From assembly GCF_020858115.1 (NCBI RefSeq), contig NZ_JACYMM010000001.1, positions 620,001 to 684,000 of the forward strand: a stretch of 64,000 bases of DNA, given 5' to 3'. Positions within the stretch are counted from its first letter, which is position 1; each line of letters opens with the position of its first letter. This DNA is from Janthinobacterium sp. FW305-129. Its GTDB lineage: Bacteria; Pseudomonadota; Gammaproteobacteria; Burkholderiales; Burkholderiaceae_D. The notes beneath the pieces were generated by a model. It saw only the letters and a list, made by a program, of their open reading frames with translations, was not told the DNA's origin and made no database searches. The position numbers and the translations under genes were made by a program. Below are positions 55,851-64,000 of this stretch, piece by piece.

Positions 55851-56942
55851 ATGAAAAACCTCGACAAGGTAGCGCCCTATACATCGTCTGTCACGCAAGG
55901 CGACTGGGGCACAATGACAACGTTGCTTGCTGAAACAGCCGTATCAGCCAAAGACAGCATGTCATGTGCTGAAAAGACGCTGCTGGCTAACTATGTGTAT
56001 GAAAAAAATGGCACCTACAAGCTGATATATACGACTGTCGGGATGGATGGCAGTATTGAAAACTACGTCGAGGATGACGGCATCTTGCCGACACTGTTCC
56101 TGAGTCCGGATCAGGAAAATTATGTTTCCGTCATTCCCTATCATCCTGATAAAGAACTGGAAATCAGCATTCCCGTCTTTCATCGTGAAGATGTGGAATT
56201 ACCAAAGGGTAACCGTCCATGTACAGGAGACTTCATTGGAACGACGGACTCGCATTCGATATTTCACGACGTGGATTTTGACGATAAGAAACCGGACAAA
56301 ATCCTGGCCATCGAGTTTATCAATGGGAAGCTGAAGAAGAAACACAATAGCAAGGTCCCCTTGCCCGCAAATAATCGCATCGCCATTTGCAACAAGGCGA
56401 TCCACTTGCTGGCAAATGACGGCAGCATCCTGCTGCACCGGGAGATCGATGAAAAAGGCAATGTCACGCGCTCGCGGGAGATCGGCGCGAACGATATCCA
56501 TGTATTGCAGATATTAAGCGCCTCCTTCGACAGGGATTCTTATCTGCTGGCGCAAGAAAACGATAAAATCATTATCGAAAAAATAGCTGCGTCCGGGGCA
56601 AGCGAGATCATTGAATTGGTGGACTTTGCCGACCCGCTGTTCAATACATGGCAACCAGTCGACATCGCTGACGACACTTTTGTCACGCGGTTCAATACCG
56701 AGTTTGGAAACGGCTGGCTGACCACGCAAAATGATAAATTACTGGAAATATTCTATAGCAAAGGCGAGCAAGGCTACAGGAACCTGCTGACCAACGAGGT
56801 TCTGTCGATACCCGGTGACAAATTGATCATTTCCAGCATCAACAAGACCACGGAGCGTGCTTATGCGGTCGTGCTCTACCCGCTGGCGGACGATACCGCG
56901 GATAATGCCGAACTCATCATCTTGAATCGCCGCTTGCCATAG
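55851..56942 (+). CDS. hypothetical protein, lower-GC, 363 aa
   Basis: A 363-residue acidic protein with no signal peptide and no membrane segment. Repeating short beta-strand units with NDGSILLHREI-, NDKIIIEKI- and NDKLLEIFY-type phrases suggest a propeller-like fold. It is richer in A+T than neighbours, which suggests transfer. It starts 22 bases after the DUF748 stop, so co-transcription is possible. No family recognised. Confidence 0.6.
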   Translation: MKNLDKVAPYTSSVTQGDWGTMTTLLAETAVSAKDSMSCAEKTLLANYVYEKNGTYKLIYTTVGMDGSIENYVEDDGILPTLFLSPDQENYVSVIPYHPDKELEISIPVFHREDVELPKGNRPCTGDFIGTTDSHSIFHDVDFDDKKPDKILAIEFINGKLKKKHNSKVPLPANNRIAICNKAIHLLANDGSILLHREIDEKGNVTRSREIGANDIHVLQILSASFDRDSYLLAQENDKIIIEKIAASGASEIIELVDFADPLFNTWQPVDIADDTFVTRFNTEFGNGWLTTQNDKLLEIFYSKGEQGYRNLLTNEVLSIPGDKLIISSINKTTERAYAVVLYPLADDTADNAELIILNRRLP

Positions 56943-56961
56943 CGTCGGGGCCCTTATGGCG

Positions 56962-57000
56962 GCGCATCCGCGGCATGGCCAGACCATGCCGCGGATGCGC
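56962..57000. terminator. 17-bp perfect hairpin between convergent genes
   Basis: Arms GCGCATCCGCGGCATGG (56962-56978) and its exact complement (56984-57000) with a 5-base loop, 20 bases after the stop of the 363-aa gene and 18 bases past the end of the convergent PQQ dehydrogenase gene. It can end transcription from both sides. There is no strong T-run on either side. Confidence 0.75.
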
Positions 57001-57017
57001 TTCACCTACTTATCTTC

Positions 57018-59468
57018 TTACTTCCCTTTCCCCGCCCCCTTCACCGCCTCGTCCGGCAAGGCGAACGCCACCAGGCTGTCACCCATCTTCGTGCCCAGGG
57101 AGCCATGGCCGCCGGCCATGACGACGACATATTGCTTGCCCGTCTTGTCGGAGACATAACTCATTGGCGTGGCTTGGCCGCCGGCCGGCAAACGGGCTTT
57201 CCAGACGGTTTTGCCATTGCGCACGTCGTAGCCGCGGATGTAGTAATCGAGCGTGCTGCTGAGAAATGCCACGCCGCCGCCCGTCGTGCTCATGCCGCCC
57301 AGGCTGGGCACGCCCAGCGGCAGCGGGATGGGCACGGGTGCGCTGTCCATGGTCGTGCCGTTCTTGTGCATCCAGACTTTTTTCATGGTGCGCAAGTCAA
57401 CGGCGGCCACATAGCCCCATGGCGGCGCCTGGCAGGGGAAGCCCAGCGGCGACAGGAAGGGCTTGATTTCCACGGCAAACGGCACGCCCGTCTGCGGCTG
57501 CAAGCCCATTTCCGTGCCCGTGCCGCCCGGCGCATTGGCTTGCGCGCGCGGCACCAGCCGCTCCAGAAAGCCCATGTAGTCGGGATTGACCAGCAGCAAC
57601 TGGCGCACGGGATCGACGGCCGCCCCGCCCCACTCGAAGATGCCGAGCGGACCGGGCGAGATGATGGCGCCCTTGATCTTGCCTTCGGCCACCGTCTGCG
57701 GCGTGAACGGCCCCTCGTAGCGGTGCTGGCGGAAGATGATGCGGCACGCCAGCTGGTCGAACGGCGTCGTGCCCCACATATCCGTTTCGCTGATGTGCTT
57801 CTCGGGCAAGAACGTGAGGGCCGAGAACGGCTGCGTGGGCGACAGGCGGTCGCCGGGGGCCGCGTTGGCGGTCGGCACGGGTTTTTCCGGCGCCGGCACG
57901 GCCAGGCTGCCGTCGCGCCGGTCGATCACGTAGATGTCGCCCCGTTTCGTCGTGGCGACAACCGATGGGACTTTGCCTTTCGGCGTGTCGATGTCGACCA
58001 GGGTGGGCTGGCCGCCGATATCCATATCCCAGATATCATGGTGCACGGTCTGGTAGACCCAGCGCACTTTCCCCGTGGCAAGATCGAGCGCGACGATGGC
58101 GCTATTGTACTTTTCACCATTCGGGTTGCGCTTGCCGCCCCACGTGTCCGGCGTTTCATTGCCCATCGGCACGTACACCATGCCCAGCTTTTCATCGACG
58201 CTGGACACGCCCCAGGAATTGGGCGAGTTGTTCGTATAGGTTTTTCCATCGGCGATCGGTGCCGTGTCGTCCGGGTTCGAGGCATCCCAGTTCCACATCA
58301 GCTTGCCGGTCACGGGATCGTAGCCGCGGATCACGCCTGACGGTTCTTCCGTGGAAAAGTTATCGGTCACGCTGGCGGCCATCACCACCACGTTCTGCGC
58401 CACGGCCGGCGGCGACGTCGGCATCAGAAAGCCCCGCTTCTTCATGCCCATGCCGTGGTACAGGCCGATCACCCCGTTTTCGCCAAAGCTCTTGCACGCT
58501 TCGCCCGTATCGGCATTGACGGCGATCAGGGTCGCATCCATGGTGGGGGCGAAGATGCGGCGCGGGCACTCCATGCCGGCCGCCTCGGGCGCCGGGCTGT
58601 CCTTGGCGCGGCCCGCGTTGACGTCCCAGTAGGCGACGCCGCGGCAGATCATGTGCTGGTAGCTGGACGCGTCGCGGTTGATCTTCGGATCGTGGCGCCA
58701 CAGCTCCTTGCCCGTATCCGGATCGAGCGCGATGACGATGTTATGCGGCGTGCACAGGTACAGCATGCCGTTGACCTTCAGCGGCGTGACTTCGTTGGCG
58801 ATCTCGCCCGGATCGTTCGGCCCCTTGAAGTCGCCCGTGTGGTAGACCCACGCCTGTTGCAGCTGCGCGGCGTTGGCCGGCGTGATCTGCGCGGCCGGCG
58901 CGTAGCGGTCGCCATAGCCGGAGCGGCCATACGCGGCCCAGTCGTTGGGCGCCACGCCGGGCGCGTAGTCGCCCTGCGGCGCGGCCGCCATGTTCTCGGC
59001 CGGCACTTCGCCGTGCAAGGTGTAGTAATCCTGGAACAGGGAAAAGATAGCCACGGCGGCCGTCAGCAGCACGGCCGCCGTCAAGGCGCTCTTGCCCGCG
59101 TCGCGCGGTTTGGCGCCGTGGATCAGAGCCGGCGCCAGACGGCGGTCGACGAACGGCAGCAGCAGCCAGACGGCGGCGGCAAACCAGATATCGAGGCGCG
59201 GCAGCAATTGCCACCAGTCGAACTTTACTTCGATGACGGACCAGATCAGGGTGGCAAACAGCAGCAGCGCGAGGAAAAGCTGGGCGCTGCGCCGCCCCTT
59301 CCCCACGAGCGCGCCCGCGACGAGCATGCCGATGCCGGCCACCGCGTAATACCAGGAACCGCCGAGGCTGACGAGCCAGGCGCCGCCGCCAGCGAGCGCC
59401 AGTCCAAGCAGGATAAAGACGACTGCGGTAATGACTAACAAGGGTCCAGGCCGGGTAGAGGCAGTCAT
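57018..59468 (-). CDS. gcd: membrane-bound PQQ-dependent glucose dehydrogenase (glucose/quinate/shikimate family)
   Basis: An 816-residue quinoprotein. About five membrane segments lie in the first 140 residues (LLVITAVVFILLGLALAGGG...; LFLALLLFATLIWSVIEV), then an eight-bladed PQQ propeller in the periplasm (WAAYGRSGYGDRYAPAAQIT; GELWRHDP-type repeats; PMSYVSDKTGKQYVVVMAGG). It oxidises glucose or related polyols with ubiquinone as acceptor. AAAGGAG lies five bases before ATG 59468. No PQQ biosynthesis genes are in the window. Confidence 0.9.
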   Translation of the reverse strand: MTASTRPGPLLVITAVVFILLGLALAGGGAWLVSLGGSWYYAVAGIGMLVAGALVGKGRRSAQLFLALLLFATLIWSVIEVKFDWWQLLPRLDIWFAAAVWLLLPFVDRRLAPALIHGAKPRDAGKSALTAAVLLTAAVAIFSLFQDYYTLHGEVPAENMAAAPQGDYAPGVAPNDWAAYGRSGYGDRYAPAAQITPANAAQLQQAWVYHTGDFKGPNDPGEIANEVTPLKVNGMLYLCTPHNIVIALDPDTGKELWRHDPKINRDASSYQHMICRGVAYWDVNAGRAKDSPAPEAAGMECPRRIFAPTMDATLIAVNADTGEACKSFGENGVIGLYHGMGMKKRGFLMPTSPPAVAQNVVVMAASVTDNFSTEEPSGVIRGYDPVTGKLMWNWDASNPDDTAPIADGKTYTNNSPNSWGVSSVDEKLGMVYVPMGNETPDTWGGKRNPNGEKYNSAIVALDLATGKVRWVYQTVHHDIWDMDIGGQPTLVDIDTPKGKVPSVVATTKRGDIYVIDRRDGSLAVPAPEKPVPTANAAPGDRLSPTQPFSALTFLPEKHISETDMWGTTPFDQLACRIIFRQHRYEGPFTPQTVAEGKIKGAIISPGPLGIFEWGGAAVDPVRQLLLVNPDYMGFLERLVPRAQANAPGGTGTEMGLQPQTGVPFAVEIKPFLSPLGFPCQAPPWGYVAAVDLRTMKKVWMHKNGTTMDSAPVPIPLPLGVPSLGGMSTTGGGVAFLSSTLDYYIRGYDVRNGKTVWKARLPAGGQATPMSYVSDKTGKQYVVVMAGGHGSLGTKMGDSLVAFALPDEAVKGAGKGK

Positions 59469-59778
59469 GATGCTCCTTTGCAAGGGTAAGTCGGCGGCAC
59501 GCGCCAGCGCACCGAATTGACGGCGATCAATGCAATTTCATTTTTTCACCAATCGGCAAAGCGTGGCACACGCGAGAGCGCCCGCCGCGTGCCGTGTGGC
59601 TTTTTATACACGAACTGACCGTCAAGACATACACAGCAGTGCGATTTTGATGAAAATCATTGAATAAAATAAATAAACAACAAATTTCTCGAATAAAACA
59701 TATTTTTATCGTAGAATGGAAAAAACATCGAAACCAAGCACTTTTCGTGAATTTCACTTCATTGGAGCGGTCCCCATC

Positions 59779-61482
59779 ATGACTATTGCCAAACGCCTGT
59801 ACTTATTGATCCTTGCCGTCGTCCTGGGATTGGCCGCCCTGACGGGCTTTGGCATCTACCAGATGAATCGCGTGTACACGGCGGCCAGCTATGCCACCGT
59901 CAACACCGTTCCCAGCCTGCTGACCCTGAACCAGGCTTTCGTGCCGTTCGCACAGATGCGCACGGCCGTCTGGCAACACATGGCCAGCAAGGATGCCGCC
60001 AGGCGCGACGCCCTGGAAGCGGGCATCAAGGAAGCGCGCGCGGCAGTCGGCCAGGCGCTCGACAAGTATGAAAAAGAAAACCTTTCCGATGAGCAAGATA
60101 AAGCACTGCTGGCCGCGGACCGCGCCGTGCTGCAGCACTACGACGCCGTACGCGACAAGGTACTGGCACTGTCGAAGGCGGGAGAACTCGACGCGGCGCG
60201 CGACTTTCTGATGCAGAGCCAGCCCGTCATCAAGGAACTGGTCGATGCCCTCGCCGCCCACCACAGCTACAACGAAAGCCTGGCCACCAGGGGAGCCGCC
60301 GAGGGCGCCGCCACCGCGGCCAGCGCGCGCTGGATTTCGCTCGGCCTGGCCCTGGCCGTGACGGCGCTGGTGGCCGGCATGGGCCTGCTGCTGGCGCGGC
60401 ACATCGCCTCTTCGCTCGAGAGCGCCATCGGCGTGGCCCGCACCATCGCCGGCGGCGACCTCAGCGCACAAATCAGCGCCACCTCGAACGACGAGGTGGG
60501 CCAGTTGATGAACGCCATGGCGGAGATGAGCGGGAGCCTGGTGCGCATCGTGTCCGAAGTGCGCTCCGGCACGGACACCATCAGCACCGCGTCGGGTGAG
60601 ATCGCAATGGGCAACCTGGACCTGTCGGCGCGCACGGAACAGCAGGCCGGCTCGCTGGAAGAAACCGCCTCGGCCATGGAAGAACTGACGGCCACCGTGC
60701 GGCAGAACGCGGACAATGCCCGCCAGGCCCAGCAAATGGCGGTCAGCGCTTCGGACAAGGCGCAACGGGGCGGCCAGGTGATGGACGACGTCATCCGCAC
60801 CATGGAAGCGATCGACAGCGCGTCCAACAAGATCGCCGACATCATCGGCGTCATCGACGGCATCGCCTTCCAGACGAATATCCTGGCCCTGAATGCGGCC
60901 GTGGAAGCGGCGCGCGCCGGGGAACAGGGGCGCGGCTTTGCCGTCGTGGCGACCGAAGTGCGCAACCTGGCGCACCGTTCGGCGGCGGCGGCCAAGGAAA
61001 TCAAGACACTCATCGGCGACTCCGTGCAACAGGTGGGACAAGGCGGCAAGCTGGTCCGGCAGGCCGGCGCGGCCATGACGGAAGTGGTCGACACGGTGCG
61101 CAGCGTCACCGACATCGTCAGCGAAATCTCGGCCGCCAGCGTGGAACAAAGCACGGGCATCGAGGAAATCAACCACGCCATCACGCAAATGGATGAAGTC
61201 ACGCAGCAGAATGCGGCCCTGGTCGAAGAGGCGGCGGCGGCATCGCAATCGCTGCAGGAGCAGGCGGGCATCCTGGCCGGCGTGGTGGGCACCTTCAAGC
61301 TGGCGCACGGGCAAGCCGGCGCGGCGGCCCGGCCAGCGCCGCCTCAAGCGCCCCGCGCGCCTGCCGCCCCGCGGCCGGCACAGCGCAAGGCGTCGCTCAA
61401 GCTGGTCGCCACGCCTGCCCCGGGCCAGTCCAAGGGCACGGCCCCGGCGGTGGCCGACTCCGGCGACTGGGAAGTATTTTAG
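59779..61482 (+). CDS. methyl-accepting chemotaxis protein
   Basis: A 567-residue chemoreceptor: TM1 (about 7-27), a four-helix-bundle ligand domain (about 30-185), TM2 (about 190-212), HAMP, and a cytoplasmic signalling hairpin with the invariant tip [20 protein letters not shown], then [15 protein letters not shown]. It ends in a Pro/Ala-rich tail without a CheR-binding pentapeptide. GGAG lies 11 bases before ATG 59779. The 294 bases upstream are AT-rich and hold no gene that I can support. Confidence 0.92.
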   Translation: MTIAKRLYLLILAVVLGLAALTGFGIYQMNRVYTAASYATVNTVPSLLTLNQAFVPFAQMRTAVWQHMASKDAARRDALEAGIKEARAAVGQALDKYEKENLSDEQDKALLAADRAVLQHYDAVRDKVLALSKAGELDAARDFLMQSQPVIKELVDALAAHHSYNESLATRGAAEGAATAASARWISLGLALAVTALVAGMGLLLARHIASSLESAIGVARTIAGGDLSAQISATSNDEVGQLMNAMAEMSGSLVRIVSEVRSGTDTISTASGEIAMGNLDLSARTEQQAGSLEETASAMEELTATVRQNADNARQAQQMAVSASDKAQRGGQVMDDVIRTMEAIDSASNKIADIIGVIDGIAFQTNILALNAAVEAARAGEQGRGFAVVATEVRNLAHRSAAAAKEIKTLIGDSVQQVGQGGKLVRQAGAAMTEVVDTVRSVTDIVSEISAASVEQSTGIEEINHAITQMDEVTQQNAALVEEAAAASQSLQEQAGILAGVVGTFKLAHGQAGAAARPAPPQAPRAPAAPRPAQRKASLKLVATPAPGQSKGTAPAVADSGDWEVF

Positions 61483-61531
61483 GTCTGCCATCACGCAAGA
61501 TAACAAGCATCGTCCGTACTGGAGCACTGTC

Positions 61532-62170
61532 ATGAACGCCTTACTCTCCATCCACCCCTTCCTTCGCTGCGAAGACCTCTCGCTGATGCGCCCGGCGCTG
61601 GCGCTGGCGGGCCTGCTGTTGCTGCTGGCAGCCCTGCTCTGGCGCCGCACCCGCTGGCGCCATGCCGGCCGCGCGCCGGCCGCAGGCGGCACGCCGCCCG
61701 ATCTGCATCAGCTGCTGCAAACGCGCAAAGCGGCCCCGCCGGCCAAGGCGGCGGACAGCGCACCGCCGCCGGCGCCCAGGGCAGCGGACACGCCGCCCTT
61801 CGAGGCGGCCCGGCTCGACGCGATGTTCGGTTACGACCGGCGCCTGCAGGGCGAGATCCTGGCCCTGTTCGTGGCCGAGACGCGCGACCGCCTGGCCGGC
61901 ATCGCCCATGCGCTGCGCTGCGAGCGGGCCGCCCCCGCACGCGTGCTGGCGCAGGAAATTCTCGACGGCAGCCAGGCCATGGGACTGCTTCCCTTGCAGG
62001 CGCTGGCGCGCCAGGCCGTGCATGCGGGCTTCTCCAACGATATCGGCGCGCTGCGCCTCCTGCATGCGGATCTGCTGATGGCGCTCGATGCGCTGTCGCA
62101 AGCCGTCACGGCCCTGCAAACGGGCACGGCGCAAGCCGATGACTATAGCGACATCGGGAGCCGGCCATGA
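61532..62170 (+). CDS. membrane-anchored degenerate Hpt-like protein
   Basis: A 212-residue protein: one membrane segment (about 20-37), a Pro/Ala linker (about 65-90), then a four-helix Hpt-like domain (about 92-205). At the phosphorylation site, where genuine Hpt domains read HTLKGS-like sequence, this one reads EILDGS, so Glu142 replaces the histidine. It should not relay phosphate, though the Glu could mimic a phosphorylated state. GGAG lies eight bases before ATG 61532. It overlaps the HDOD gene by ATGA. Confidence 0.62.
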   Translation: MNALLSIHPFLRCEDLSLMRPALALAGLLLLLAALLWRRTRWRHAGRAPAAGGTPPDLHQLLQTRKAAPPAKAADSAPPPAPRAADTPPFEAARLDAMFGYDRRLQGEILALFVAETRDRLAGIAHALRCERAAPARVLAQEILDGSQAMGLLPLQALARQAVHAGFSNDIGALRLLHADLLMALDALSQAVTALQTGTAQADDYSDIGSRP

Positions 62171-63081
62171 GCGCGCACATCGACCTGGCAGGCTTGCTCG
62201 GCGGCGCCATCCTGCCTTCGCCCGCCTGGCGCCAGCACTGGCTGGCGAGCCGCTGCCAGCAGCAGGTTCCGCTCGATGAGCTCGCCGAACAGATAGGCTG
62301 CGATCCGGCCCTGACCGGCAAGGTCATCGGCCTGGCGAATGCCGGCGTGCCACCGGGCGAACGCATGCATGCTGCAGTCAACGCCGCGCTGCTGGAGGCC
62401 ATCGGCCTGCCCGCCCTGCGCGAGGCGATCGCCGCCCCGGCCCCGCCAGCGGCCACCTGCGCGCATTTCGACGCGCAGCGCTTCTGGTCGCACTCGCTGG
62501 CCATGGCGTGCGCCGCCCGCGTGGCGGGCGACGCGCTGCAGCTGGCGCCGGCCGATGAGCTGTACAGCTGCGGCTTGCTGGCCAACTGCGGCCAGCTGGC
62601 CCTGGCCACCTTGCATCCGCAGGAATATGGACAACTGCTGGCCCAGCATGGCGACGCTGCCGGCGCCCGGCTGCTGTGCGCGGAGTCGCGGCGCTTCGGC
62701 CACCACCGGCTGGCCCTGTCGGCCAGCCTCATGCGGGGCTGGGGCATGCCGGAGATCCTGTGCGACGCCGTGCGCTGCCATGCCGCGCCGCCCGGCTTCG
62801 GGCGTGCCGGGCACATGACGGACCTGGCCTGGCTGCTGAAGCTGGCCAGCAGTTTCGCCGACTTGATACTGCGCAATGGTGCGGGGCCGCGCGGGCCGGC
62901 CCTGGCCGCTGCGCGGGTACTGGGCCTGGACGCAGAACACATGGAAACCCTGCTACGCCACAGCAACGCCGAGTGGAGCGAATGGCGCGAGATCCTGGCA
63001 GCGCCCGCCCATGTCGCCACTTGCCGCACGCGCACCAGGCCCCGGCCCGCCACCGGCCAGGTTTTTAGTGAATTCATCTAA
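62167..63081 (+). CDS. HDOD-domain signalling protein
   Basis: A 304-residue protein with the HDOD fold (LDELAEQIGCDPALTGKVIG, then LANAG; FWSHSLAMACAARVAGDALQ; LYSCGLLANCGQLALATLHP; MPEILCDAVRCH). HDOD proteins sit in two-component, motility or second-messenger networks and usually lack phosphodiesterase activity. Its ATG overlaps the stop of the degenerate Hpt-like gene, so the two are coupled. Confidence 0.87.
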   Translation: MSAHIDLAGLLGGAILPSPAWRQHWLASRCQQQVPLDELAEQIGCDPALTGKVIGLANAGVPPGERMHAAVNAALLEAIGLPALREAIAAPAPPAATCAHFDAQRFWSHSLAMACAARVAGDALQLAPADELYSCGLLANCGQLALATLHPQEYGQLLAQHGDAAGARLLCAESRRFGHHRLALSASLMRGWGMPEILCDAVRCHAAPPGFGRAGHMTDLAWLLKLASSFADLILRNGAGPRGPALAAARVLGLDAEHMETLLRHSNAEWSEWREILAAPAHVATCRTRTRPRPATGQVFSEFI

Positions 63082-63155
63082 TTCGTTGAAATTGATTTTT
63101 TGAGCGCGATTGCGTATCATTCCCTTCAACTTCATCCGCGACCATAAAGTCCATC

Positions 63156-63782
63156 ATGCACACTGCAGACGTTTGCACTACCCAAAAGGCCGCCGAAATC
63201 CTCGGTATTTCGGTGACATCGGTACAGCAACTGGTCGAGGCAGGCGTAATCGAAGCCTGGAAAACCAAGGGCGGCCACCGGCGCATTCCCCTCGCGGCCG
63301 TCGAGGCCTACAAGGGCAATCCCGGCCAGCCGGGCCAGGACCAGCGCGCGGCGCGCGCCAGCCGCCCCGCCCCATCAGGCCGTCCGCCCTCCATCCTGGT
63401 AATCGAAGACAATCCGATCGAGCGCGCGCTGTATGAAAAGCAGATCGGCTCCTGGGGCTTGCAGGCGGCATTGCGCTTTTGCGAGAACGGCTACCAGGCG
63501 CTGATGGAAATCGCCCGCGACCAGCCCGACATCCTGCTGGCCGACATCGTCATGGAAGGCATCGACGGCTACGAGGTGATCCGCACCATCCTGGCCGATC
63601 CGCTGCTGGCGGAGATGCATATCGCCATGCTGTCGAGCCTGACGTCGGAGGAACTCGAAGAACGCGGCGGCGTGCCGCCCGGCGTGGTGTTCTTTGCCAA
63701 ACCCGTCAATTACGACGAGCTGCGCGGCTATCTGCGCGCCTGCTGCGCCGGCCATGCGCGGCGCAACAGCCTGGCCGCCTAG
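63156..63782 (+). CDS. response regulator with N-terminal excisionase-type HTH and C-terminal receiver
   Basis: A 208-residue protein. Residues 7-52 form a MerR/excisionase-type winged HTH (TTQKAAEILGISVTSVQQLV, then EAGVIEAWKTKGGHRRI). After a Pro/Gly-rich linker (54-77) comes a receiver domain with Asp85, phosphoacceptor Asp130 (LLADIVMEG), Ser160 and Lys182 (FFAKP). Receiver domains are normally N-terminal to their DNA-binding output, so the order here is reversed. It probably acts with the Hpt/HDOD cluster. Confidence 0.88.
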   Translation: MHTADVCTTQKAAEILGISVTSVQQLVEAGVIEAWKTKGGHRRIPLAAVEAYKGNPGQPGQDQRAARASRPAPSGRPPSILVIEDNPIERALYEKQIGSWGLQAALRFCENGYQALMEIARDQPDILLADIVMEGIDGYEVIRTILADPLLAEMHIAMLSSLTSEELEERGGVPPGVVFFAKPVNYDELRGYLRACCAGHARRNSLAA

Positions 63783-63809
63783 TTCACCACCTTTGTCCGG
63801 GAGTCCAGC

Positions 63810-64000
63810 ATGCCAGCCTATCGCCACATCGATCCCGCCGTGCTGTTCCAGGCCACCGGCCATGACCTGGAGATGTTCCGCGCCCTGTCCCAGACCTATC
63901 TGGACACGTCGCCGGCCATGTATGCGCGCGTGGAGCAGGCCGTGCGCGGCGGTGCGGCGCAAGCCATCGTGCATGCCTGCCATACCCTGCGCGGCACGGT
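63810..64000 (+). CDS. Hpt phosphotransfer protein (3' end outside window)
   Basis: The first 63 residues are visible (MPAYRHIDPAVLFQATGHDL...). The phosphorylatable His58 lies in the canonical ACHTLRGT motif, so this is an active-type Hpt domain. GGGAG precedes ATG 63810. It follows the HTH-receiver gene by 27 bases and is likely its phosphodonor or acceptor. Confidence 0.78.
   Translation, partial: MPAYRHIDPAVLFQATGHDLEMFRALSQTYLDTSPAMYARVEQAVRGGAAQAIVHACHTLRGT

Noticed and set aside
59803-61692. 629-residue open frame opposite the chemoreceptor
   Set aside because: Antisense shadow; His/Arg-rich nonsense while the plus strand carries a textbook MCP.
1-64000. CRISPR arrays, tRNA or rRNA genes, intact transposases
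   Set aside because: None recognised on reading both strands; the only repeat-like signals are short hairpins and 10-17 bp repeats listed above.

Overview
This GC-rich 64 kb window looks chromosomal and comes from a betaproteobacterium, most likely an Oxalobacteraceae member close to Janthinobacterium. That placement is inferred from gene content and codon use, not from a marker gene. The content is that of a metabolically flexible environmental bacterium: malonate decarboxylase with MadLM transport, D-serine deaminase, PQQ glucose dehydrogenase, trehalose synthesis, several TonB receptors, an AidA/PixA-type protein, a chemoreceptor and modular two-component signalling. I see no rRNA, tRNA, CRISPR array or intact insertion sequence.

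Region 1 (1-15 kb): the end of an Ig-like surface protein, a LacI-type regulator, a YidB protein, a small HhH-like protein, unknown Cys-rich and membrane proteins, and a large protein whose N-terminal half resembles helical pore-forming toxins (4232-6481). Then come a LysR-controlled aldo/keto reductase plus SRPBCC operon, an MFS exporter, a HipA-family kinase/DUF3037 pair, an Asp/Glu racemase, two unknown linked genes, and an aidA/pixA-like gene under a long AT-rich leader.

Region 2 (15-27.5 kb): an RsbQ-like hydrolase is translationally coupled to a PAS-histidine kinase-receiver hybrid. A Fur-box-preceded PepSY membrane protein follows. Next is a complete, tightly overlapping malonate operon, mdcA-B-C-D-E-madL-madM-mdcG-mdcH, divergent from its LysR regulator mdcR, with a near-ideal operator between them.

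Region 3 (27.5-30 kb): an AT-rich island with two overlapping genes. One is a putAbiC-like membrane protein, a probable phage-defence module. The island is bounded by short direct repeats and followed by about 0.9 kb without genes.

Region 4 (30-47 kb): otsA (membrane-anchored, with a periplasmic sensor-like insert), otsB and a GH15 glucosidase form a trehalose/glucan operon. After it come an MscS channel, a cation/proton antiporter, a serine hydrolase lipoprotein, a DUF1232 protein, a very large secreted fusion protein with a LAS-type peptidase motif, a DUF455 ferritin-like protein, and dsdA-dsdC.

Region 5 (47-64 kb): a copper-type OprC/NosA receptor with a DUF2946 partner, a Fur-box-preceded siderophore receptor, a DUF748 envelope protein, an unknown low-GC gene and PQQ glucose dehydrogenase. 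The window ends in a signalling cluster: a chemoreceptor, a degenerate Hpt-like membrane protein, an HDOD protein, an HTH-receiver fusion, and the start of a genuine Hpt protein cut by the window edge.
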